From Methanohalophilus halophilus (GTDB lineage Archaea; Halobacteriota; Methanosarcinia; Methanosarcinales; Methanosarcinaceae), in the NCBI RefSeq assembly GCF_001889405.1, contig NZ_CP017921.1:1068057-1132056 (forward strand): a stretch of 64,000 bases of DNA. The letters are read 5' to 3'. Positions 58,581 through 64,000 of the stretch are shown piece after piece. The notes below the pieces were generated by a model. That model saw nothing but the letters and a program-made list of their open reading frames with translations. It was not told where the DNA came from and made no database searches. How positions within the stretch are numbered: the stretch's first letter is position 1; each line of letters begins with the position of its first letter. Position numbers and translations under genes: made by a program.

Positions 58581-59915
58581 ATGAAAATCATTGTCATAGG
58601 TGCAGGTGAAGTTGGTTATCATATAGCTAAATCACTGTACCTGGAAAATGATCTTGTTATCATTGATGAAGACGAAGATGCTTGCCTGAGGGTCGATGAA
58701 TTCGATGTTCAGGTCATCCGGGGCAACGGAGCAAATGCTGCAATTCTTGAAAAAGTTTTGATCGGTGCAGATCTTCTTGTGGCTGTAACCGGTGATGACG
58801 AAGTAAACATAGTTTCATGTATGGCTGCTAAATTGATAAAACAGTCCAATAAGAACTTCAAGACCATGGCAAGGGTCAGTAATCCTGATTATATAGATAG
58901 GCCGGTAGCCAAACGTACACAGGTTGGTATTGATGTAATGGTGTGTCCTGAACTTGCTCTTGCATCTGAAGTTGCTGACATCTTATCAATTCCTTCTGCT
59001 ATTGATTCTGAATCCTTTGCAGATGGAAAAGTAAAAATGATGGAGTTTGTTGTTAAGGACAATAGCAATATTGCAGGCAAACATCTTCGGGACATAGATT
59101 TGCTCGATTGCTGTATCGTAAGCGCTCTTTTCAGGGGTTCGCAACTTATCATTCCTCATGGTGAAGATATAATTCAGGCTGGCGACCACATCGTAATTAT
59201 TGGTAAAGCAGATGCAATGAAAGATATTTCTTCCTTTTTTGGTGAGATCAATAAGTCACGCAGCCGCGTGATGATAATTGGCGGGGGCGTAGTCGGATTT
59301 TATCTGGCAAAGCTGCTTGAAAATACCCGTCTGAACGTAAAGATTATTGAAAGAGGTCGCCAGAGATCTGAAATGGTAGCCGATAATCTTCAAAAGGCAC
59401 TTGTTTTGCGCGGGGACGGTTCCGATCTGAATCTTCTAAAGGAAGAAGGTGTCGGTGAGATGGATGTAGTAATCTCTGTTACGGACAGTGATGAAAAGAA
59501 TTTATTGTGTTCGCTGATGGCCAAACAGCTGGGGGCAAAGAAGGTAATTGTCAGAGCTGATCACTTTGATTATGTACCACTTTTCGAAATGGTAGGTGTG
59601 GACCGTGCTGTAAGTCCAAGGGAAGCCACGGTTAATGAAGTACTCAAACTTACTATGGGAACGGGAATCGAAGCCCTGACGACCATTGAAGGCGAAAAGG
59701 CAGAAATAATCGAATACACCGTATCTCGCAAATCAAGAGTGACAGGAAAACTTCTAAAAGATGTGAATTTCCCGGATGATTCCCTCGTAAGTATGGTAGT
59801 ACACGGAGGAGTAACTATTATCCCCCGGGGTAACTACAGGATAAGGGAGGGAGATCATTTGCTTGTATTTTCCCTGCCCACGGCACATCAGGCCGTAGAA
59901 AAACTGTTCAAGTAA
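58581..59915 (+). CDS. trkA: Trk potassium uptake regulatory subunit TrkA
   Basis: A 444-residue peripheral membrane protein with two repeats, each an RCK-N Rossmann domain and a TrkA-C domain: IIVIGAGEVGYHIAKSLY at the start and MIIGGGVVGFYLAKLLE about residue 230. These bind NAD(H) or nucleotides and gate the K+ channel TrkH. The channel subunit itself is not adjacent here. AGAGGTG (58569-58575) supports ATG 58581 over an upstream in-frame start. Potassium uptake is relevant for salt-adapted methanogens. Confidence 0.94.
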   Translation: MKIIVIGAGEVGYHIAKSLYLENDLVIIDEDEDACLRVDEFDVQVIRGNGANAAILEKVLIGADLLVAVTGDDEVNIVSCMAAKLIKQSNKNFKTMARVSNPDYIDRPVAKRTQVGIDVMVCPELALASEVADILSIPSAIDSESFADGKVKMMEFVVKDNSNIAGKHLRDIDLLDCCIVSALFRGSQLIIPHGEDIIQAGDHIVIIGKADAMKDISSFFGEINKSRSRVMIIGGGVVGFYLAKLLENTRLNVKIIERGRQRSEMVADNLQKALVLRGDGSDLNLLKEEGVGEMDVVISVTDSDEKNLLCSLMAKQLGAKKVIVRADHFDYVPLFEMVGVDRAVSPREATVNEVLKLTMGTGIEALTTIEGEKAEIIEYTVSRKSRVTGKLLKDVNFPDDSLVSMVVHGGVTIIPRGNYRIREGDHLLVFSLPTAHQAVEKLFK

Positions 59916-59988
59916 GGTTACATTTCTGGATGTCCATGGCCCTAGGGATCGATAAGTAGAAACTCCTGCATTCTGGAAAAAATAAAAT

Positions 59989-60010
59989 AATCAGTCAAAC
60001 TGATTCTTTT
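59989..60010. terminator. Bidirectional terminator between trkA and geranylgeranyl reductase
   Basis: AATCAGT (59989-59995) pairs with ACTGATT (59999-60005) around a three-base loop, followed by CTTTTT on the plus strand and by a T-rich run on the minus strand. It overlaps the stop codon of the leftward gene. Confidence 0.65.
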
Positions 60011-61223
60011 TATATTTGAACTCAAAGTTGTTGTTAACAACATCTTTGAAAAGTCCTCGCAGGTCCCATAATAATTTCTTATTTGCTTTGAATAGGGCAT
60101 AAAGCAAGTCCCTGAGACTGAGGCTATAAAAATTAACATTGGACAGGGATTGTGCAAGGTGATTGAGGTCCTTGTCTGTAAATTTGACAAATGTCTCTTT
60201 TACTACCAGGCTATATTCGATTTCCTTTCCGATGGTGGATCTCCAGAGAGTTTCATATTCGTTCAGGGTATCTGTGGTGTAATCCCCTCTTTTGATGGCA
60301 TCGGCAGCGACTTCTGCAGCAATTTTTCCAGCTTCCATTGCATTGATAATACCTCCTCCTGTAATTGGATCAGACTGGCGTGCAGCATCACCCACAAGGA
60401 TTAAGCCATCACTAACTGTTTTCTCGATGGGGCCACTAACGGGAACTCCTCCGTAGACCATTTCGATGACCCTCCCATCGGGGTAAATATCTTTCATAAA
60501 TTTGTTAAGATAGTCAATGGCTCGGTGGTCACCTGATTTACTTCCCAGGATGCCAACACCTATGTTTGCCATATTTTCACCCTTCGGGAATACCCAGAGG
60601 TAGCCTGCTGGTGCAATTTCGTTTCCGAGATAAAAATCACAGAATTGTGGATCAATATCAATATTAGTAACAAGATACTGTACGCAGGTTTCCATATCAG
60701 TTGGTTTCAGGGAGGTGTCAATTCCTGCCCATCTGCCTACCTTTGATTCCATACCGTCAGCGCCTATCACGATCTTTGAGCGTATTTCGTACTCCTCGCC
60801 CAGGTGCATTGCATAAATTCCGCATACAACACCATTTTCCATTATAAGCCCGGTTGCCCGGGTCTTGACTCTAACTTCTGCACCTGCCCTGGCACATTGG
60901 TCCACAAGGGCACGGTCGAAAACTTTTCTCTCAAGGACATAACCTACTTCCCCTCCGGACATTTCTTCACTCATTTCAACCATTGTGCCGTCCGGGGAAT
61001 ATATGCGGGAGCCTGTAAGATCTGCGCATATCCATCGTGGATCAGGTTCAATGTGGTCACTGAGGCAGATTTTAGAAACTCCCTCTGCACAGCGCACAGG
61101 GTCTCCTATTTCCTGTCTTTTTTCGATAAGGAGTACATCAAGTCCGAGTTCTGCAGCATTTTTTGCGGCGATTGCTCCCCCGGGTCCACCACCTACGACT
61201 ATTAAGTCATAAATTTTTTTCAT
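59991..61223 (-). CDS. Digeranylgeranylglycerophospholipid reductase (geranylgeranyl reductase)
   Basis: A 410-residue flavoprotein that saturates the double bonds of archaeal lipid chains. The FAD-binding motif [17 protein letters not shown] lies at residues 11-27, and the second flavin segment is [17 protein letters not shown] (about 276-292). The ferredoxin-like gene just upstream overlaps it by four bases (ATGA); in Methanosarcina the adjacent ferredoxin is known to be the electron donor for full saturation, so this pair is a functional unit. Confidence 0.93.
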   Translation of the reverse strand: MKKIYDLIVVGGGPGGAIAAKNAAELGLDVLLIEKRQEIGDPVRCAEGVSKICLSDHIEPDPRWICADLTGSRIYSPDGTMVEMSEEMSGGEVGYVLERKVFDRALVDQCARAGAEVRVKTRATGLIMENGVVCGIYAMHLGEEYEIRSKIVIGADGMESKVGRWAGIDTSLKPTDMETCVQYLVTNIDIDPQFCDFYLGNEIAPAGYLWVFPKGENMANIGVGILGSKSGDHRAIDYLNKFMKDIYPDGRVIEMVYGGVPVSGPIEKTVSDGLILVGDAARQSDPITGGGIINAMEAGKIAAEVAADAIKRGDYTTDTLNEYETLWRSTIGKEIEYSLVVKETFVKFTDKDLNHLAQSLSNVNFYSLSLRDLLYALFKANKKLLWDLRGLFKDVVNNNFEFKYKKNQFD

Positions 61224-61393
61224 CTATTCACCTCAATAGCCCCTACGGGGCATATTTTAGCACAGAGGCCACAACTTGTGCAGCAATCATTAGCTTCCAC
61301 CCATGTTTCTACAAGCTCTAGGGCTCCGCTGGGGCATACACCCACACATGCACCACAGTATCCGCACTTGTACCTATTTATGTTAATACTCAT
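61220..61393 (-). CDS. 2[4Fe-4S] ferredoxin, partner of geranylgeranyl reductase
   Basis: A 57-residue ferredoxin with two cluster motifs, [12 protein letters not shown] (residues 10-21) and [12 protein letters not shown] (about 38-49). ATG 61393 follows GGTGAT. Its stop codon overlaps the start of the reductase gene by four bases, giving tight coupling. It is short enough to be missed by length cut-offs. It most likely passes electrons to the reductase that hydrogenates archaeol chains. Confidence 0.93.
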   Translation of the reverse strand: MSININRYKCGYCGACVGVCPSGALELVETWVEANDCCTSCGLCAKICPVGAIEVNR

Positions 61394-61509
61394 CCAATCA
61401 CCGAAATAAGATATGAATTGACCCTAATAACACATGTAAAGATATATGTTTTGTCAGTAAGGGTTTAAAATTATTACATTTTACCTTTTCCAGTATCATA
61501 TATGCAGGA

Positions 61510-61519
61510 GATTTATAAA
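61510..61519 (+). promoter_or_regulatory. TATA box of cutA
   Basis: GATTTATAAA is centred about 27 bases upstream of ATG 61542; no Shine-Dalgarno sequence is present, so the cutA transcript is likely leaderless. This supports ATG 61542 over the upstream in-frame start at 61527. Confidence 0.5.
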
Positions 61520-61541
61520 TTATTGCATGCTACCATTTATT

Positions 61542-61853
61542 ATGAAATTTATTATTGTTTATATCACAGCTTCAGGTACAGTTGAGGCACACAATATAGC
61601 ATCCGAGTTGGTTTCCCGGGGTCTTGTAGCCTGTGTGAATATGTATCCTATCAGGTCAGTTTTTATGTGGAAGGGAGAAGTAAACGAGGATGATGAAGTC
61701 GTTCTTTTTGCCAAAACTACCAAGAACAATTTTGAACCTGTGCGGGAACTTGTGCGCAGCATACACAGTTATGAGTTACCTGCAATTGTTTCATGGGATA
61801 TTGAAGGCGATTCTGAATTTTTGGAATGGATCAGGACATCGGTATCTCATTAA
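61542..61853 (+). CDS. cutA: Divalent-cation tolerance protein CutA
   Basis: A 103-residue trimeric cytosolic protein of the CutA1 family. Conserved parts are [20 protein letters not shown] (family x-Thr-x-x-x-x-x-x-A-x-x-IA), [17 protein letters not shown] (catalytic-site region with Cys) and [19 protein letters not shown] near the C-terminus. It binds divalent metals and is associated with copper tolerance, though the mechanism is unclear. Its last 23 bases overlap the convergent cofC gene. Confidence 0.93.
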   Translation: MKFIIVYITASGTVEAHNIASELVSRGLVACVNMYPIRSVFMWKGEVNEDDEVVLFAKTTKNNFEPVRELVRSIHSYELPAIVSWDIEGDSEFLEWIRTSVSH

Positions 61854-62475
61854 AGGGGCTTATTTTCACCCTTCCTTTACCTTCTTTTTTTCCGAATCTT
61901 TTTTCGGCATAATCCTTTGCAATCCCCTGTCCGTGTAATAGGAGTTCTGTGATATCTTGTGGTTCATCAATATCCGTACTTGCAAGGAATGAATCATATA
62001 CTCCAATTGAGAGATTTTGTTGTGCGGCAATCATACAATGATTCTCAAAACTTGAACCATAGTATTTGACCCTGAAATTCTCAGGTTTGCGGATGAACAA
62101 TATATTTGTGCCGCCTCCCTTACCCGGGACGATTGTCACATCCGGTTTACTGGATACTATATCTTTTATATGACTGAACTTCACAAGGGGCAGGTCCGCC
62201 ATAATTATCAGTATCGGCTCTTCCTTTTGAGAGAGATATTTATTCAAGCAATCGTTGAGGTCTGTGTCATCCTCAATTATATTTGCTTTTACTTCCTTTT
62301 TCACGTCACAGGCGTTGGTGGTGATTATATCTATATTCCGGATTCCGCCTTTTCTTAAGGTTGCAACAACATCCAGAAGCATTTTTTCGACAAAGATCTC
62401 CCTCTGCTCCTTTGTCATAACAGTTGAAAGCCTGGATTTGGCATTTTCTTTTTTGTAGGGTATTACTGCTCTCAT
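61831..62475 (-). CDS. cofC: 2-phospho-L-lactate guanylyltransferase CofC
   Basis: A 214-residue nucleotidyltransferase that makes lactyl diphosphoguanosine for coenzyme F420. The start [17 protein letters not shown] carries the NTP-binding lysine/serine pattern, and [10 protein letters not shown] (about residues 90-99) is the metal-binding DxD-type strand. The segment [11 protein letters not shown] is the substrate-binding loop. It follows cofH after 79 bases in the same direction. Confidence 0.92.
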   Translation of the reverse strand: MRAVIPYKKENAKSRLSTVMTKEQREIFVEKMLLDVVATLRKGGIRNIDIITTNACDVKKEVKANIIEDDTDLNDCLNKYLSQKEEPILIIMADLPLVKFSHIKDIVSSKPDVTIVPGKGGGTNILFIRKPENFRVKYYGSSFENHCMIAAQQNLSIGVYDSFLASTDIDEPQDITELLLHGQGIAKDYAEKRFGKKEGKGRVKISPFNEIPMS

Positions 62476-62554
62476 TTATATTCCCTTTACTGTGTATCAC
62501 GTTTGACGGGCCTGCACCTGATACCTTTGATTATCCATTGCATCTCAGTGAAAA

Positions 62555-63643
62555 TCATTGCCCTGTCACCACAGGTTCATAGAGTGTATTCCTTTGCACA
62601 GGCTGGCGTCCTGCCGTTTTTATCAGCCACTCGATCTCTGCAACTTCCATGTTTTCCCCGTTTTTTGCACCGGCAGAGCTGGAAATCTTCTCTTCCATCA
62701 ATGTGCCGCCGAGGTCGTTGGCCCCGCAGGTGAGGGCTACCTGGGCAAGTTTTTTCCCCAATTTTACCCAGCTGGCCTGGATATTGGGTATGTGTGTATG
62801 CAGCAGGATGCGTGAAAGAGCATAGAATTGCAAATCTTCGATGCCTCCAGTGGCATATTTGCCTTCACTGATCATCTTTTTGCCGATAGGGTTATTGTAG
62901 GGCATGAAAGGCAAAAGAACAAATTCGGTAAAACCGCCGGTTTTTTGCTGGATCTCCCTTATTTTCAGTATGTGATCTATCCTTTCTTCCTTTGTCTCCA
63001 CGTGCCCGTACATCATGGTCGCAGTAGTGGCAATTCCAAGCCTGTGAGCTGTAGTGATTACATTTTCCCACTGGCGGGTATTCAATTTTCCGGGACAGAT
63101 TATTTCCCGCACCCTGTCTGAAAGGATTTCTGCGGCGGTACCGGGCATAGTTTCAAGGCCACTGCTTTTGAGCCTTTCAATTGTAGATTCGATAGAAAGC
63201 CCGTTTTTCTTTGCAAGGTGGAAAATTTCCATCGGGGAATAGGCGTGAATATTTATATCGGGAAAATTGGCTTTGATGGAACTGAGAATATTCTGGTAAA
63301 ATTCCAGGTTTGCATCTTCAAGTAACCCGCCCTGGATACAGACTTCGGTGGCTCCCAAATCAACGGCATCTTTTGTTTTTTCGAGTATATCCGATTTTTC
63401 CAGAAGATAACTTTCCTGATGCTTGAAAGCACAGAAACCACAGTTGCCTATGCATCGGTCTGTGAAATTGATATTTCTGTTGACAACATATGTCACATCA
63501 TCGCCGACGGCTTGCTTGCGTAATCTGTCGGCAAAGGAAAATAGTTGCAAAGGGGGAACTTCCAGCAATTTGAGGGCATTTTTTTTTGTGACTTTTCCCT
63601 CATATGTTTGCTGTATAATATCATCAGGTATCGTGGTTTTCAT
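62555..63643 (-). CDS. cofH: FO synthase subunit 2 (CofH)
   Basis: A 362-residue radical SAM enzyme that couples 5-amino-6-ribitylamino-uracil with tyrosine on the way to FO, the chromophore of F420. The radical SAM motif is CIGNCGFCAF (about residues 54-63). ATG 63643 follows AAGGA with a short spacer; the frame is open about 40 bases further upstream into the intergenic region. It lies 13 bases behind cofG, so cofG, cofH and perhaps cofC are one operon. Confidence 0.94.
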   Translation of the reverse strand: MKTTIPDDIIQQTYEGKVTKKNALKLLEVPPLQLFSFADRLRKQAVGDDVTYVVNRNINFTDRCIGNCGFCAFKHQESYLLEKSDILEKTKDAVDLGATEVCIQGGLLEDANLEFYQNILSSIKANFPDINIHAYSPMEIFHLAKKNGLSIESTIERLKSSGLETMPGTAAEILSDRVREIICPGKLNTRQWENVITTAHRLGIATTATMMYGHVETKEERIDHILKIREIQQKTGGFTEFVLLPFMPYNNPIGKKMISEGKYATGGIEDLQFYALSRILLHTHIPNIQASWVKLGKKLAQVALTCGANDLGGTLMEEKISSSAGAKNGENMEVAEIEWLIKTAGRQPVQRNTLYEPVVTGQ

Positions 63644-63656
63644 ATAAATCCTTCTG

Positions 63657-64000
63657 TTATTTTCGATATCCTTCGGAATTTGCAAGGGAATTTATCAATC
63701 CATCAAGTTGCTTACTATACCATCCACTTCTTATGTATTGCGGGTAGATTGGTAATCTTTCCTTTAATGGGATATCTCTTGCCATAGTTTTCAATTTTTC
63801 AACATCCGGCCATTCAGCTTCGGGATTTATCCAGTCAATCGTTGTGGGAGATATTCCTCCCAAATCTTTGGCACCGGCTTTTATCAGCAGGTAAGGATCA
63901 ATCAGGTTTGGGGCTACCTGCACTTCTACATCTGCAGGCAGGATGCTTCTTGCCAGTTGTACGGTATCGAGCATCTCTTCTTTTGAAGGTGGCCTGGTCC
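63657..64000 (-). CDS. cofG: FO synthase subunit 1 (CofG), C-terminal part, cut by the window edge
   Basis: The last 113 or so residues of CofG run off the right edge. The visible segment includes DVEVQVAPNLIDPYLLIKAG and GAKDLGGISPTTIDWINPEA, which match the C-terminal half of CofG, the subunit that closes the deazaflavin ring. The radical SAM cluster motif would lie outside the window. It is followed after 13 bases by cofH, the usual order. Confidence 0.9.
   Translation of the reverse strand, partial: TRPPSKEEMLDTVQLARSILPADVEVQVAPNLIDPYLLIKAGAKDLGGISPTTIDWINPEAEWPDVEKLKTMARDIPLKERLPIYPQYIRSGWYSKQLDGLINSLANSEGYRK

Noticed and set aside
1..64000. CRISPR arrays, insertion sequences, prophage or integrase genes
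   Set aside because: No regularly spaced repeats, transposase-like or integrase-like proteins were found; the only large repeat is inside the gene at 3837.

Overview
The window looks like a chromosomal segment of a methanogenic archaeon of the family Methanosarcinaceae (a Methanohalophilus/Methanolobus/Methanococcoides-like organism; the genus is inference). The lineage evidence is the set of archaeal or methanogen marker genes: methanofuran biosynthesis (mfnD, mfnF, mfnE), coenzyme F420 biosynthesis (cofG, cofH, cofC), coenzyme F390 synthetase, archaeal-type methionine adenosyltransferase and threonyl-tRNA synthetase, KEOPS subunit Cgi121, elongation factor 1-beta, geranylgeranyl reductase with its ferredoxin, ADP-dependent sugar kinases, an RPA-type single-strand binding operon, an intron in tRNA-Tyr, and TATA boxes about 27 bases upstream of leaderless start codons. 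Bacterial-looking genes (dnaK, dnaJ, grpE, glpX) are also present, as is usual in this family. Of 67 gene ends I could read, only one is TAG, which fits a lineage that uses UAG for pyrrolysine.

Layout. 1-1.0 kb: end of an RPA operon and a small unknown gene. 1.0-3.6 kb: a three-gene leftward operon of two winged-helix regulators and a phosphodiesterase, then an unknown winged-helix gene. 3.8-7.9 kb: a secreted, histidine-rich protein with two 156-residue repeats, followed by a complete ECF-type cobalt/nickel transporter (cbiM, a small secreted subunit, cbiQ, cbiO). 7.9-12.0 kb: leuS and thrC, leftward. 12.2-15.2 kb: Cgi121, GlpX-type fructose bisphosphatase and a methylthiotransferase. 15.2-17.5 kb: a CLC-family channel and an iron-sulfur flavoprotein. 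17.6-22.7 kb: ADP-forming acyl-CoA synthetase, a DRTGG P-loop protein, pgk and an AMMECR1 protein. 23.2-28.8 kb: argC, a CBS protein, argJ and two tandem ADP-dependent kinases. 28.9-34.3 kb: a TIM-barrel isomerase, an ArsR regulator, then a coupled radical SAM / DUF4130 / MutS-like operon. 34.3-37.9 kb: hisB, hisA, hisG leftward and mat rightward.

38.1-38.4 kb: tRNA-Tyr (with intron) and tRNA-Asp. 38.6-46 kb: a surface protein, an NfnAB-like oxidoreductase pair, a large PAPS-reductase-like Fe-S protein, an AI-2E-type membrane protein, thrS and acylphosphatase. 47-49.5 kb: F390 synthetase with a small zinc protein, a Toprim protein and two tiny zinc-ribbon genes. 49.8-54.1 kb: thiI, tRNA-Ala, elongation factor 1-beta, a zinc ribbon and the mfn genes. 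54.2-59.9 kb: a membrane protein, grpE, dnaK, dnaJ and trkA. 60-64 kb: geranylgeranyl reductase plus ferredoxin, cutA, cofC, cofH and the end of cofG.

The most interesting points are the coupled radical SAM-DUF4130-MutS operon (a candidate DNA-repair system), the duplicated His-rich surface protein beside the metal transporter (with signs of gene conversion and candidate operator sites), two genes whose conserved N-termini lie upstream of any normal start codon (CTG for the methylthiotransferase, ATA for F390 synthetase), and a pair of previously easy-to-miss tiny zinc-ribbon genes. No CRISPR array, insertion sequence or prophage was seen.
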